A DNA stretch of 64,000 bases from Cyanobacteria bacterium FACHB-63 (GTDB lineage Bacteria > Cyanobacteriota > Cyanobacteriia > Leptolyngbyales > Leptolyngbyaceae). The first letter of the stretch is position 1; each line of letters starts with the position of its first letter. The position numbers and the translations under genes were made by a program. Shown in pieces: positions 53,899 through 63,489 of the stretch. The stretch lies in the NCBI GenBank assembly GCA_014695255.1, contig JACJNX010000010.1:62001-126000 (forward strand), written 5' to 3'. The notes under the pieces were generated by a model. It worked only from the letters and a program-made list of their open reading frames with translations, was not told the origin of the DNA and searched no databases.

Positions 53899-54315
53899 AT
53901 GCTGCAAATTTCTAAAACGATCGCCATTCCCGAATCAGAGATCGAACTAAGTGCGATTCGTTCTCAAGGTGCAGGCGGACAGAATGTGAATAAAGTGGCA
54001 ACCGCAATTCATCTCCGGTTTGATATTACGGCTTCTTCATTGCCAGAACGGATCAAAACTCGTCTGCTTGAACGAAACGACAATCGGATTACCAAAGATG
54101 GCATCGTGGTGATTAAAGCGCAATCACAGCGTACACAAGAGCAAAATCGTGAAGAAGCTTTAGATCGGTTAAAAGAACTAATTAAGAGCGCGATCGTCAT
54201 GCCGAAAAAACGGAAGCCTACAATTCCAAGCCGCAGTGCTCAAGAAAGGCGGCTCGACAGCAAAACCAAGCGAGGACACATCAAAGCGCTCAGAGGCAAA
54301 GTGACTAGCGATTAG
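53899..54315 (+). CDS. arfB: Alternative ribosome-rescue factor ArfB (peptidyl-tRNA hydrolase, YaeJ/ICT1 type)
   Basis: 138 residues from ATG 53899 (MLQISKTIAIPESEIELSAIRSQGAGGQNVNKV); 30 codons of upstream open frame cover the preceding terminator and are not family-like. The GGQ motif (QGAGGQNVNK) performs hydrolysis of peptidyl-tRNA. The C-terminus is basic (KKRKPTIPSRSAQERRLDSKTKRGHIKALRGK), as needed to enter the mRNA channel of stalled ribosomes. It is shorter than release factors and lacks their codon-recognition domain. Single gene, complete. Confidence 0.9.
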   Translation: MLQISKTIAIPESEIELSAIRSQGAGGQNVNKVATAIHLRFDITASSLPERIKTRLLERNDNRITKDGIVVIKAQSQRTQEQNREEALDRLKELIKSAIVMPKKRKPTIPSRSAQERRLDSKTKRGHIKALRGKVTSD

Positions 54316-54327
54316 AATACTCGGCGA

Positions 54328-54537
54328 TTAAAACACTCGATAGTAAGACAGCACTTCAAACAACAATGCAGCCACGATCGGAACGACGATCGGAATGACA
54401 ACCACATATCCCCATTTATCAAACCGAATTGGCTGATCTTTCGGCTTCAAAATATAAGCACCTGCTGCAATCCCCGCGATCGTGCAAAAGATGCCAAACA
54501 CTAGAAAAATAACGAATCCTGATTGCGGTACTCCCAT
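54328..54537 (-). CDS. Small two-helix membrane protein
   Basis: 69 residues: MGVPQSGFVIFLVFGIFCTIAGIAAGAYILKPKDQPIRFDKWGYVVVIPIVVPIVAALLFEVLSYYRVF. Two membrane helices flank a charged loop LKPKDQPIRFDKWG. No family name recalled. It converges on arfB, 12 bases away. Function unknown. Confidence 0.5.
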   Translation of the reverse strand: MGVPQSGFVIFLVFGIFCTIAGIAAGAYILKPKDQPIRFDKWGYVVVIPIVVPIVAALLFEVLSYYRVF

Positions 54538-54600
54538 GTTGTCCCAGTCAGTAACAGCACTTCAGCATAGTGCGATCGCATCTTTAAGCTTCTCTAGCTA

Positions 54601-54783
54601 TTGATAGGTTTTACCAGGTTGTACCAAACTGATTCATTGTTTTATTTTAGTTCCTCAGCAATTGATGCTAAGGAACTAAGTAAACGCATTCGCGAACATT
54701 GGCACCTTGAGAATCGCCTGCACTACTCGATCGTCTGTCTTCCACTAGCTCACGATGTTGTTCAGCGTTTTTTCTTTTTCTGA
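54601..54783 (+). pseudogene. Transposase C-terminal remnant (ISAs1-like)
   Basis: A short frame with LFYFSSSAIDAKELSKRIREHWHLENRLHY, which resembles the ISAs1-type transposase segment of the form ISS-DA..L...IR.HW.IEN.LH(W/Y). The usual VxDVxFxED with the last acidic residue does not follow, and no rest of the gene, start, or terminal inverted repeats are seen. So it is a decayed fragment. It lies between the small membrane protein and the second ndhD. Confidence 0.55.
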
Positions 54784-54787
54784 TGAA

Positions 54788-56488
54788 TCAGCCCTGCCCA
54801 GACATCCGCAGATTGAGCCGAGCCGCTGAGATCGTAGGACTCCATCGCCCCTGCGCCGAGCGCTGCAACGCATCTGGAAAGGCTTCATGATAAGCCGTCC
54901 GCACCTGGGCATTAACCGCCATCGTTTTCACGTCATACATCTGGGATGCCACCTTGGGATAGCACCCGATCGCAATAATCAGCCCCAGAAAACAAACCGC
55001 AATAAAAATCTCGCGGGGATTGGCATCCTTAAACTCTGCCTCCTCTGGTAACACACAGTCCGTACCAAAACAGTTCGCCTCTTGGTTGCCCTGGGCTTTC
55101 AAGTCGAGATCATTCAGGTCACAGGCAGGCACCAGGTCACACATTTGATCCGCGCTGGCTCCATGAAACACCTGCCGCACCATCGACAGTAGATAGATCG
55201 GTGTCAGAATCAACCCCACTGCTGCCAGAAAAACGGTCACCCAGCGAAAGACCGAACTATAGATGTCGGTTGTAGCCAAGCCGACAAAGACCTCCAGTTC
55301 TCCGACAAACCCACTCATCCCAGGCAAAGCTAAGGATGCCATTGCCCCCATCGTAAACAGGGCAAACACCGTGGGCATCGCCTGCCCTAACCCACCCAAC
55401 TGATTCATCATCATCGTGCGGGTGCGATCGTAGGTAACGCCTGCCAAGAAAAACAACACCGACGCAATCAGCCCGTGCGACAGCATTTGCAGCATCGCCC
55501 CACTCACACCTAAATCACTATAGGAAGCAATTCCCAGCAGCACAAACCCCATGTGAGAAATTGAGGAATAAGCCAACCGCCGCTTCATATTGGTCTGTGC
55601 AAAGGAGTTCAGCGCCCCATAGACGATGTTGACCACCCCTAAAATCGCCAACACCGGCGCAAAATACACATGGGCATGCGGCAACAGTTCCAAGTTCAAC
55701 CGGATCAGCCCATATCCCCCCATTTTCAGCAACACCCCTGCCAGAACCATCGACACCGGAGAAGAAGCTTCGCCGTGGGTGTCCGCCAGCCAAGTATGAA
55801 AGGGGAAAATTGCCAATTTGACTCCAAAAGCCACCAGCAGTCCAGCATACAAAAACAATTCCAGCCCCAAAGGAAACTGCTTTAACCCTAATTCAGCAAT
55901 ATCAAAGGTGAGCGTATCCCCAAAGAGTCCCATCGCCAGGGCTGCCACCAAAATGAAAATCGAAGCCAGAGCCGTATACATCAAGAACTTCGTCGCTGCA
56001 TAGCCCCGATTTTGCCCACCCCAAATGCACACCAGCAGATAGACCGGCACCAGTTCCACTTCCCACATGATGAAGAACAGCATCAGGTCTTGAGCGACGA
56101 ACACCCCTACCTGAGCGGCATACAAAATCAACATCAGTGCGTAGAACAGGCGCGGTCGCCGATCGACCTGCCAGGCGCTAAACATTGACAGTGTGGTCAC
56201 AAAGCCCGCCAACAGCACCAGCGGAGCCGAAATACCATCCACCGAGAGCGCCCAACTCAAGCCCAACTGCGGTAACCAAACCACCTTTTCCGCCAGTTGG
56301 AATGTCGCCTGGCTCGCGTCGTAATGTCGCCAAAAGGCGTAGCACATCAGTCCAAAGTCAGCCATGCCAACGCCCAACGCATACCAGCGGACAGTCTTGC
56401 CGCTTTTATCAGGGATCAAAGGAATGAAAAACGCAGCTACCAACGGCAGTAGCACGATCGCGGTTAGCCAGGGGAACTGTTCCATCAT
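54788..56488 (-). CDS. ndhD: NAD(P)H-quinone oxidoreductase chain 4 (NdhD), second paralog with Cys insert
   Basis: 566 residues (two Met at the start). The core is like the first paralog: [100 protein letters not shown] and [23 protein letters not shown]. Near residues 450-480 there is an insert absent from the other copy, with four cysteines ([14 protein letters not shown] and [14 protein letters not shown]). I recall this insert from an NdhD subgroup in other cyanobacteria, so it is a paralog feature, not damage. Its partner NDH-1 form (D1, D2 or bicarbonate-type) is not certain. Alone, no ndhF nearby. Confidence 0.9.
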   Translation of the reverse strand: MMEQFPWLTAIVLLPLVAAFFIPLIPDKSGKTVRWYALGVGMADFGLMCYAFWRHYDASQATFQLAEKVVWLPQLGLSWALSVDGISAPLVLLAGFVTTLSMFSAWQVDRRPRLFYALMLILYAAQVGVFVAQDLMLFFIMWEVELVPVYLLVCIWGGQNRGYAATKFLMYTALASIFILVAALAMGLFGDTLTFDIAELGLKQFPLGLELFLYAGLLVAFGVKLAIFPFHTWLADTHGEASSPVSMVLAGVLLKMGGYGLIRLNLELLPHAHVYFAPVLAILGVVNIVYGALNSFAQTNMKRRLAYSSISHMGFVLLGIASYSDLGVSGAMLQMLSHGLIASVLFFLAGVTYDRTRTMMMNQLGGLGQAMPTVFALFTMGAMASLALPGMSGFVGELEVFVGLATTDIYSSVFRWVTVFLAAVGLILTPIYLLSMVRQVFHGASADQMCDLVPACDLNDLDLKAQGNQEANCFGTDCVLPEEAEFKDANPREIFIAVCFLGLIIAIGCYPKVASQMYDVKTMAVNAQVRTAYHEAFPDALQRSAQGRWSPTISAARLNLRMSGQG

Positions 56489-56724
56489 AATAAGAATAAA
56501 TACTTACCCGTTGAGTCAAGAACATCTTACGCAACTATGAGACTCATCGTCTATCACTCCTTTGCTGGCTTACCATGGACTTAGCATTATGCACTTGGTA
56601 TAAAAACTGCCCAATCCCCTCAGAATGTTTAACTCTGTAACATTTCAAGGCGCTCTATTCTGTTGAGCGTCTTGCTCAGGCGTAATTAAATAAATTGATA
56701 CAAAAGTGATGCAAGGACAGCGCA

Positions 56725-58692
56725 GTGATGAAGTTCTTTCTAAGATTTGGGATTGGATTTAGTCTATTTTTCTCACTTTCGGCTCGGCTTGTTGAAGCGG
56801 CAACGCCCCGATCGATTGATCAACAAGTCAACTGTGAAATTCTCGTCGTGGGTGCTGGAACCGCAGGAGTCGCGGCAACTTACGAAGCATTAAAGGCAGG
56901 GCGCACCGTTTGCTTGACAGAGATTACTGATTGGGTCGGTGGGCAGGTTTCGTCTCAAGGAACTTCTGCGCTCGATGAAAAACCGACGCAGCGATCGCGG
57001 TTATTTTTTCCACGCGGCTACACCGATTTTCGTCAGCGAGTTCTAGCGCAAAACGGAGGTAGAAATCCGGGCGCTTGTTGGGTGAGTCTTGTCTGTTTTA
57101 TGCCAAAAGAGGGACACGAAATTTTACAAGCGATATTGAGAGAAGCGGAAAAAGAAGGCAAAGGTAAACTTTATTTCTTTCCAAATACAGTAGCAAAATC
57201 GATCGAAAGTGCTGGATCACAAATTCAATCGATTCGCGCAATTCAACATCGCCCCGCTCCGAGTGCTGCACCACTTAATACTTATCCCTTATCCCAAACG
57301 ATCGTCGATAGCTATACCGAACAAGATTCGCCGTTATTGCAAAAGAAAATCATTCAGTTCGTTCCCCCCGCTTCGGGAAAATGGTATGTGATCGAGGCGA
57401 CTGAAACTGGAGAACTCGTCGCTTTAACCGATGTGCCTTACCGCTTAGGGTTAGATGCACGATCGTATGTCAATCCCTCGTCGTCGAGCGAAACGGATTA
57501 CCCTTACTGTCCGCAAGGCTACACCTACACCTTTGCGATGGAGGCAACTGCAACCCCGCAACCTGCGACACCTCCAGATTTCTACCCGCGCTATTCCCAG
57601 TCTTACAGCTTCAACGATCAGCGTTATGCAGAGACACCCGACCTGGTGTTCACCTATCGCCGCATTCAAAGTCAGGTTCCGGGTGCAGGAAGTCGATCGG
57701 TGAACCCTGGTGATATTTCGATGCAGAACTGGAATTGGGGCAATGATTACGCCCCCGGAACGAGTTTGGATAACTACATTTTGTCGCGTGAACAACTGCG
57801 GGCTTCTGGACAACTCGAACCGAATGGCTGGCTTGGTGGGTTGCGTGTGGATGGACTGCGCGGTGGTGAAGAACAAGCGATCGGCTTTTTCCACTGGTTT
57901 CATTCGGGAACAACGGATGCGAAACTCTCGACCAAGAAGCCTTTTCCGAATTTGCGCTATTTGACTGGATTTGATTCTCCGATGGGAACCGCACATGGAT
58001 TATCCAAATATCCCTATATGCGTGAATCTCGTCGGATTATTGGCAGACCTGCTTACGGATATGCAGAGGGCTTTGCGATCGATGAAGTCACGGCATCTCG
58101 AAAAGATTTTAGCGAAGAGTATTATCAGAATTTGGGCGATCGCACGTTCCGCCAGATCGCAACCGCGATCGCTGGACTGCGGACGATCGACGTAATTCGC
58201 GGGCGCATCGATCCGAAAACCGTGAAAACCTTGGGTCGATCGCACATCTATCCAGATAGTGTCGGCATCGGACATTATCCGCTCGATTTTCATCCTTGCA
58301 TGATTCAGTCTCCACCCGAAAAACCAGGCAATCAGGAGCGTCCCGGAGAGCGGCAGGGGGCAGGCGAAACATATCCGTTTCAGATTCCACTGCGATCGAT
58401 GATTCCGCAGAAGTTAGACAATATGTTGGTGACGGGGAAAAGTATTGCGATGAGTCATACTGCAGCGGCAGCATATCGGGTGCATTCGATCGAATGGTCT
58501 GCGGGGGCGGCGGCTGGAACAACGGCTGCTTTTTCGCTTGAAACTGGGATCGCACCGTTTCAACTGGTCGAGAATTTACCGAATCCAAGCCCGAATTTAG
58601 AGAAACTGCAACAGCGCTTAAATGCGAACAACAATCCGACTGCGTTTCCAGGAACATCGATTTTGAACACAAATTGGCAGACCTGGAAGTGA
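56725..58692 (+). CDS. Exported FAD-dependent oxidoreductase
   Basis: 655 residues with a GTG start directly followed by ATG. An N-terminal signal peptide (MKFFLRFGIGFSLFFSLSARLVEA) shows no twin-arginine motif. The dinucleotide fold VNCEILVVGAGTAGVAATYEALKAGRTVCLTEITDWVGGQVSSQG binds FAD. Later family segments: LRVDGLRGGEEQAIGFFHWFH, YPYMRESRRIIGRP, SVGIGHYPLDFHPC, RSMIPQKLDNMLVTGKSIAMSHTAAAAYRVHSIEWSAGAAAG. This is the FAD_oxidored (PF12831-like) pattern. Substrate unknown. It converges on the gamma-glutamyltransferase gene, 48 bases away. Confidence 0.82.
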   Translation: MMKFFLRFGIGFSLFFSLSARLVEAATPRSIDQQVNCEILVVGAGTAGVAATYEALKAGRTVCLTEITDWVGGQVSSQGTSALDEKPTQRSRLFFPRGYTDFRQRVLAQNGGRNPGACWVSLVCFMPKEGHEILQAILREAEKEGKGKLYFFPNTVAKSIESAGSQIQSIRAIQHRPAPSAAPLNTYPLSQTIVDSYTEQDSPLLQKKIIQFVPPASGKWYVIEATETGELVALTDVPYRLGLDARSYVNPSSSSETDYPYCPQGYTYTFAMEATATPQPATPPDFYPRYSQSYSFNDQRYAETPDLVFTYRRIQSQVPGAGSRSVNPGDISMQNWNWGNDYAPGTSLDNYILSREQLRASGQLEPNGWLGGLRVDGLRGGEEQAIGFFHWFHSGTTDAKLSTKKPFPNLRYLTGFDSPMGTAHGLSKYPYMRESRRIIGRPAYGYAEGFAIDEVTASRKDFSEEYYQNLGDRTFRQIATAIAGLRTIDVIRGRIDPKTVKTLGRSHIYPDSVGIGHYPLDFHPCMIQSPPEKPGNQERPGERQGAGETYPFQIPLRSMIPQKLDNMLVTGKSIAMSHTAAAAYRVHSIEWSAGAAAGTTAAFSLETGIAPFQLVENLPNPSPNLEKLQQRLNANNNPTAFPGTSILNTNWQTWK

Positions 58693-58740
58693 CAGATAGT
58701 TACAACGAGAGTTACACGCTGAGGTTGAGCAAAAGTGGAC

Positions 58741-60438
58741 TTAGTATCCGGCTGCAACGCCTTCTCCACGCGGATCAGCCGCGCCTTCGATCGACCCATC
58801 CGGCAGAACTAAGATCGCGTTTGCATTTCCCCATTCTCCGCGTTGTTGAATTTGATGTCCTCGACGTTGCAAATCTGCGATCGTCAGTGGGTCAAGTCCC
58901 CATTGCTCAACCATTAATCGATTCGGTTGCCACTGATGGTGAATGCGTGGGGTTGCGATCGCTCGACGTGCATCCATGTCATACACTAGAACGTTGAGAA
59001 TCGTTTGCAGAACGGTTGTGATAATCGTACTGCCACCAGGTGCACCGACCGCCATTTTGAGTTTTCCATTTTCGGTGATGATTGTCGGAGTCATGCTCGA
59101 AAGTGGAGTTTTGCGGGGGGCGATCGCGTTCGCTTGACCTCCAACTAAGCCAAACGCATTTGGAGTATTCGGTGCGATCGCAAAATCATCCATTTCATTG
59201 TTTAAAACAATTCCAGTTCCTTTAGCGACAATCCCCGCACCAAATCCAAGATTGATTGTAAAAGTGAGGCTAACGGCATTGCGATCGCGATCCACGATCG
59301 TTAAATGACTCGTTTCCGTGGATTCTCGCGATAGTTTTTGTAGAACTGCTGGATCGGCTGGTTTTATTTGAGTTGCAGCCTTCTGCGGATCGATTTCTCG
59401 GCGGCGAATTTTGGCATATTCAGGACTAATCAGCGCAGAAGTCGGAACTTTGACAAAATCAGGATCACCGAGATAAGTTGCGCGATCGGCGTAAGCAATT
59501 CGCATTGATTCGATCAGTAAATGCAACGCATCAGGATTATGCCAGCCCATTGATTTGAGATCAGTATCGCCAATGAGATTGAGAATCTGAAGCAAATGCA
59601 CTCCACCCGAAGAAGGCGGCGGCATTGAGCAAACCCGCGCTTGGCGAAAATTACCGCAAACGGGATTACGCCAAATCGGGCGATACTGCTTGAGATCGTC
59701 CAGCGTGATCAATCCGTTATTGGCTTTCATATCCTGCGCGATCGCACTCGCAATCCTGCCTCGATAAAAACTATTCGGCTCTTGCGCGATCGCTCTCAGC
59801 GTTGCCGCTAGCTCCGTCTGTCTGAGAATTTCCCCCGGCTGATACGGCTTGCCACTGCGCGTAAAAATTTTGCGGGCTTCCGCATCCTGAAATTTGCGCG
59901 ATTCGGTGGCTTCGCTGAATCGACGACTCACCGCAAATCCAGATTCAGCAAGCACGATCGCAGGTGCAACCACCGTCTTCCAAGGCAATTTTCCATACTT
60001 CTGGTGCGCTTGATAAAGACCTGCGATCGTTCCCGGTGTCGCCACAGCTAGATATCCATTGGTACTCGCATTCGGGCGCACTTTCCCCTGAGCATCTAAA
60101 TATAAATTCTGGGTTGCTTTAATCGGGGCACGTTCGCGAAAGTCGAGCGCTTTCATCTCATTGTTCCGCGCTTGATAAAACAGCAAAAATCCACCACCCC
60201 CAATTCCCGCACTAAACGGCTCTACCACTGAAATCGCTAACGTCGTCGCGATCGCCGCATCGATCGCGTTTCCTCCCTGTTTGAGCATATCCAGCCCCAC
60301 TTGAGAAGCCAAAGGATGCGCTGATGCCACCATGCCTTGACGAGTCCGATCGAGCGGAACAGCCTGCGATCGGACGATCGGCACTGGAATCACAACACTG
60401 AAAATCATTAAGCCAGAAAGGAAAAAGCGCTTTATCAT
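58741..60438 (-). CDS. ggt: Gamma-glutamyltransferase (periplasmic)
   Basis: 565 residues. Signal peptide (MIKRFFLSGLMIFSVVIPVPIVRSQA). GMVASAHPLASQVGLDMLKQGGNAIDAAIATTLAISVVEPFSAGIGGGGFLL opens the enzyme. The autocatalytic cleavage site precedes Thr376 in TETSHLTIVDRDRNAVSLTFTINLGFG, which becomes the N-terminal nucleophile of the small subunit. DDFAI, PLSSMTPTII and GAPGGSTIITTVLQTILNVL are conserved. It cleaves the gamma-glutamyl bond of glutathione or transfers it to acceptors in the periplasm. Single gene; all key residues present. Confidence 0.93.
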   Translation of the reverse strand: MIKRFFLSGLMIFSVVIPVPIVRSQAVPLDRTRQGMVASAHPLASQVGLDMLKQGGNAIDAAIATTLAISVVEPFSAGIGGGGFLLFYQARNNEMKALDFRERAPIKATQNLYLDAQGKVRPNASTNGYLAVATPGTIAGLYQAHQKYGKLPWKTVVAPAIVLAESGFAVSRRFSEATESRKFQDAEARKIFTRSGKPYQPGEILRQTELAATLRAIAQEPNSFYRGRIASAIAQDMKANNGLITLDDLKQYRPIWRNPVCGNFRQARVCSMPPPSSGGVHLLQILNLIGDTDLKSMGWHNPDALHLLIESMRIAYADRATYLGDPDFVKVPTSALISPEYAKIRRREIDPQKAATQIKPADPAVLQKLSRESTETSHLTIVDRDRNAVSLTFTINLGFGAGIVAKGTGIVLNNEMDDFAIAPNTPNAFGLVGGQANAIAPRKTPLSSMTPTIITENGKLKMAVGAPGGSTIITTVLQTILNVLVYDMDARRAIATPRIHHQWQPNRLMVEQWGLDPLTIADLQRRGHQIQQRGEWGNANAILVLPDGSIEGAADPRGEGVAAGY

Positions 60439-60602
60439 GCGGGAAGTAAAGAGGTGCGGTATTGGAAGAATTCTGACACAGGAATTCCGCCTGAATATTT
60501 TTGCGTCGATCGCAACACTCTCGATTACACTGAAATCTCAGATTTTCAAAGTCTTGCTGCATCGAACGAAAAACAACGGCTTTCAATCGAGGAATCTACC
60601 CT

Positions 60603-61700
60603 ATGCGTCACGGTCGATCCGCAACCCCCCTAAACCCCAAGCTGCAACAAGCATTAAGCTGTCTAGATTTGCGCTTAGAAGATGAACTCACGCGCTATCG
60701 TCGGCAACGTGCGGGATTAAGTGTTGCCCCGATCGTGCTGCGTCCCAAACAACCGCAGAAGAAATCTTCAGAGTTAGTCGCGATCGGGGCTGCTTCTGAA
60801 GCTCCCACGCCTGTTGAAACACCCCCTAAAGCGATTTCGTTCGATCTCGGTGCCTCTGCTATGTCTGATGCTTCTAAACCGACTCTGGCAGCCGACACCG
60901 ACGAGAGCGCGATGATTCCCTACGAGCCAGAAGCAGCAGGTGCTGCCTTGTTTGAGATTGCGAATCCCGGTCAAGCGCCTGAAGACTATCTGGAATCGTC
61001 TGAACAATTGCTCAAAAGCCTGAAGCGTGAAGAAGCCAAAGTGGAAGTCGAGCGCGGATTCCTACAGAGCTTATCTACTCCGCTTGGGATTGGCTCAATG
61101 TTGACGCTGCTATTGTCTAGCGCCATGTTGGGCTACGTGATTATGAATCCCTCGATTTTGAGTGGAGTTGCTCAAAAAACAATGCAGCCCGAAACGACCG
61201 AAACATCAACTTCCCAAGAAACCGCATCCAACACCCTTCCGACTTCTCCACGCCTCGATCGCGATGAGTTCTCCGACTTAGGACTCGACACGCTAACGGC
61301 AATCAGAACGAAGCCTTCACCTGCTGCGATCGCAGCTTCTCCCAGTCCATCTCCGACCGTATCCCCTGCTGCACCGAGCGCGATCGTTGCTCCTGCTGCG
61401 TCTCCTGCTCCGGTGACAAGCTCTTCGATGTTGCTCCCTTCGGTTACGGTTCCAAAAACCTCGAATCCCGCGCCTTCTGCCGCGCCCGAAAGCTTACAGT
61501 ACAAAGTTGAAATCCCATTTACCGGAGATCAATCTTTGGCAACTGCCCGTCAAGTGGTACCTGATGCCTTTGTCCGCTCTGACGGTAAGATTCAGCTTGC
61601 AGCAACCTTGAGCGAAGAAGCTGCCCAAAAGAAAGTCCAAGCGCTAAAGAATCGCGGACTGACGGCAGAAATTCGCAAGCCGCAATCGAGCGATCGTTAA
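60603..61700 (+). CDS. Membrane-anchored protein with C-terminal SPOR-like domain
   Basis: 365 residues. The N-terminal region (LNPKLQQALSCLDLRLEDELTRYRRQRAG) is short and helical; a low-complexity part follows. One membrane helix (SMLTLLLSSAMLGYVIM, about residues 167-185) separates it from a long Pro/Ala/Ser-rich stretch. The last 70 residues (YKVEIPFTGDQSLATARQVVPDAFVRSDGKIQLAATLSEEAAQKKVQALKNRGLTAEI) fit a SPOR-like fold, which binds denuded peptidoglycan at septa. So it may be a cytosol-to-periplasm envelope or division protein. SPOR is inferred from pattern. A 22-bp tandem repeat begins at its stop codon. Confidence 0.68.
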   Translation: MRHGRSATPLNPKLQQALSCLDLRLEDELTRYRRQRAGLSVAPIVLRPKQPQKKSSELVAIGAASEAPTPVETPPKAISFDLGASAMSDASKPTLAADTDESAMIPYEPEAAGAALFEIANPGQAPEDYLESSEQLLKSLKREEAKVEVERGFLQSLSTPLGIGSMLTLLLSSAMLGYVIMNPSILSGVAQKTMQPETTETSTSQETASNTLPTSPRLDRDEFSDLGLDTLTAIRTKPSPAAIAASPSPSPTVSPAAPSAIVAPAASPAPVTSSSMLLPSVTVPKTSNPAPSAAPESLQYKVEIPFTGDQSLATARQVVPDAFVRSDGKIQLAATLSEEAAQKKVQALKNRGLTAEIRKPQSSDR

Positions 61701-61736
61701 CCTGAGTCTCCAACATCGTTAACCTGAGCCTCCAGC
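61693..61736 (+). repeat. Tandem 22-bp direct repeat over the stop of the SPOR-like gene
   Basis: Two adjacent units (61693-61714 and 61715-61736), both starting ATCGTTAACCTGAG, 20 of 22 bases identical. The first contains the gene's TAA stop; the second repeats it. Confidence 0.85.
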
Positions 61737-61795
61737 AAGGATGCGTCTGTGGGAAGGCGGAACCAACGAGCGCGATTGCGGAATCGAGCAAGGCT

Positions 61796-61969
61796 CCGTT
61801 TCAGTGTTCTACGCAGTGCGATCCACGATCAGATTAATCCGCTCAATCCGCAAAAGCGTTCGCTCAGTATTCTACGCAGTCAGATCAATCCACCGATCAG
61901 TTGCAGCCTTGATCTGAGGCATCGTTTCTGTGTTTCCCGCAGTGAGATGTACGATCACATCAATCGGAA
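61796..61969 (+). repeat. Three imperfect direct repeats of about 60-66 bp
   Basis: Units start near 61796, 61857 and 61922. Each contains a version of TTCTACGCAGT (TTTCCCGCAGT in the third) followed by GATCA.ATCAATCC-type sequence. In one frame (61749-62012) they code similar short peptides (VLRSAIHDQINP, ILRSQINP, VSRSEMYDHINR). No other gene is seen in the 61701-62048 gap. Function unknown. Confidence 0.6.
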
Positions 61970-62048
61970 CAACGTTCCAAAGATCAAAAGGCCTGTTCCA
62001 TATAACTGCTGAATCGTTTACGATCGAACAAGACACCCATTTCGATCT

Positions 62049-62270
62049 ATGAAATTCTTGTTAATCGCCTTGGTCAAAGGCTATCGAGTCGCAATCTCTC
62101 CCCTCATGATGCCGACTTGTCGATTTCATCCCACTTGTTCTCGATATGCGATCGAAGCCCTCGAAACTCACGGTGCACTCAAGGGCAGTTGGCTGGCAGC
62201 GGGGCGAATTTGTCGCTGTCATCCGTTCAATCCTGGCGGTTATGATCCTGTTCCGAAGAAAGACGCATGA
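62049..62270 (+). CDS. yidD: Membrane protein insertion efficiency factor YidD
   Basis: 73 residues. [69 protein letters not shown] is an almost exact YidD pattern, with the conserved CRFxPTCSxYAxEA and CRCHPFxxGGxDPVP. The small amphipathic protein assists the YidC insertase. rpmH-rnpA-yidC are not adjacent here. Its stop overlaps the start of the next gene by 4 bases (ATGA). Confidence 0.95.
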   Translation: MKFLLIALVKGYRVAISPLMMPTCRFHPTCSRYAIEALETHGALKGSWLAAGRICRCHPFNPGGYDPVPKKDA

Positions 62271-62959
62271 AACCGTATCAGACTGTTGCGATCGTTGAAT
62301 GTCACGAGCCGTTAGTCGAAATCCCGGATCAGTTTGCCCGTGTTACGCCACATCCGTATGCAAAGTTAGGCGCACCCTACGGGGAAAAGTCGCCGTTTTT
62401 TGTTAGACAAGGGCTGCTCGATCGCTTACTCATTGCCGATGCTCACCTTCAGCATTTTCAACCCGGATGGAAGATTCAGGTATTTGATGCGTATCGTCCG
62501 GTCGCAGTTCAGCAATTTATGGTGGATTACACGCTGAAGGAATTAGTCAACGCAAACGGATTGAATTTAGAAACGCTATCCACAACCCAGCGAGAAGAAT
62601 TTCAGCAACAGGTGTATCAATTCTGGGCAATGCCAAATTTAGACCCTGCAACCCCACCGCCACATAGTACCGGAGCCGCGATCGACATCACTTTAATCGA
62701 TGAAATCGGAAACACAATCAACATGGGATCAAACATTGATGAGATCTCAGAGCGATCATTCCCAAATCATTTTGAAGATCGCCCCGATTTACCATATCAC
62801 CAACATCGAAAAATTCTCGCCAATAGCATGATCTCCGCAGGATTTAAGTGCCATTGGAATGAATGGTGGCACTTTTCCTACGGAGATCAGATTTGGGCAT
62901 GGCTCACGAATCAAGACAATCCGGGAGCCGATGCGATCGCCAAATACGGCAGAGTTTAA
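62267..62959 (+). CDS. D-alanyl-D-alanine dipeptidase, VanX/DdpX-like (M15 family)
   Basis: 230 residues. [53 protein letters not shown] (substrate Arg in YRP); [18 protein letters not shown] with zinc His and Asp; [21 protein letters not shown]-like end with catalytic Glu and third zinc ligand His (NEWWHFSYG). The active site is complete. It hydrolyses D-Ala-D-Ala dipeptide, probably for peptidoglycan turnover; no vancomycin-resistance operon (vanA/vanH) is present. Translationally coupled to yidD. Stop overlaps the convergent cyclophilin gene (TTAA, 62956-62959). Confidence 0.87.
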   Translation: MKPYQTVAIVECHEPLVEIPDQFARVTPHPYAKLGAPYGEKSPFFVRQGLLDRLLIADAHLQHFQPGWKIQVFDAYRPVAVQQFMVDYTLKELVNANGLNLETLSTTQREEFQQQVYQFWAMPNLDPATPPPHSTGAAIDITLIDEIGNTINMGSNIDEISERSFPNHFEDRPDLPYHQHRKILANSMISAGFKCHWNEWWHFSYGDQIWAWLTNQDNPGADAIAKYGRV

Positions 62960-63396
62960 GGCTGGATTTTGACTGAGAGAATGCGATCGTTGCCGCGGAT
63001 TGCATTTACAACATCCATATCACCCGTCTTACCAAACACCGTATGAACGCCGTCCAAATGCGGTTGGGCTGCGTGGCAGATGAAGAACTGGCTACCTCCT
63101 GTATTTCGTCCCGCATGAGCCATCGATAAGCTTCCAGCTTCATGCTTATTCGGATTAATTTCGCAGTTAATTTTGTAGCCAGGACCTCCAGTTCCGGGCA
63201 TTCCTGATGCTCCGTCGCGGGTATTCGGACAGCCGCCCTGAACCATAAAATTCGGAATCACCCGATGAAATTTCAAACCATCGTAAAATCCTTTGTTTGC
63301 TAAATCGACAAAATTTTTCACGGTATTCGGCGCATCTTGATCAAACAACTCAAGATTAATAGTGCCTTTGTCCGTTTCCATGATTGCGCGTGTCAT
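62956..63396 (-). CDS. Peptidyl-prolyl cis-trans isomerase, cyclophilin type
   Basis: 146 residues, cytosolic (no signal). [123 protein letters not shown] holds the cyclophilin active site ([13 protein letters not shown] Arg-Phe, [14 protein letters not shown]). It accelerates proline isomerisation in folding. Small single-domain form, complete. Confidence 0.94.
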   Translation of the reverse strand: MTRAIMETDKGTINLELFDQDAPNTVKNFVDLANKGFYDGLKFHRVIPNFMVQGGCPNTRDGASGMPGTGGPGYKINCEINPNKHEAGSLSMAHAGRNTGGSQFFICHAAQPHLDGVHTVFGKTGDMDVVNAIRGNDRILSVKIQP

Positions 63397-63489
63397 GATT
63401 GCGCTCCCTCATATTTTCAGCTTTTCCATCCTATCAAGGTCTTCACAATTGCATCACTGATAGTTTGAGTGATGTATCGCACGATCGTC

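Noticed and set aside
61749-62012. 87-codon frame over the imperfect repeats
   Set aside because: Peptide repeats mirror the DNA repeat, with no start signal or known family; listed as repeat rather than gene.
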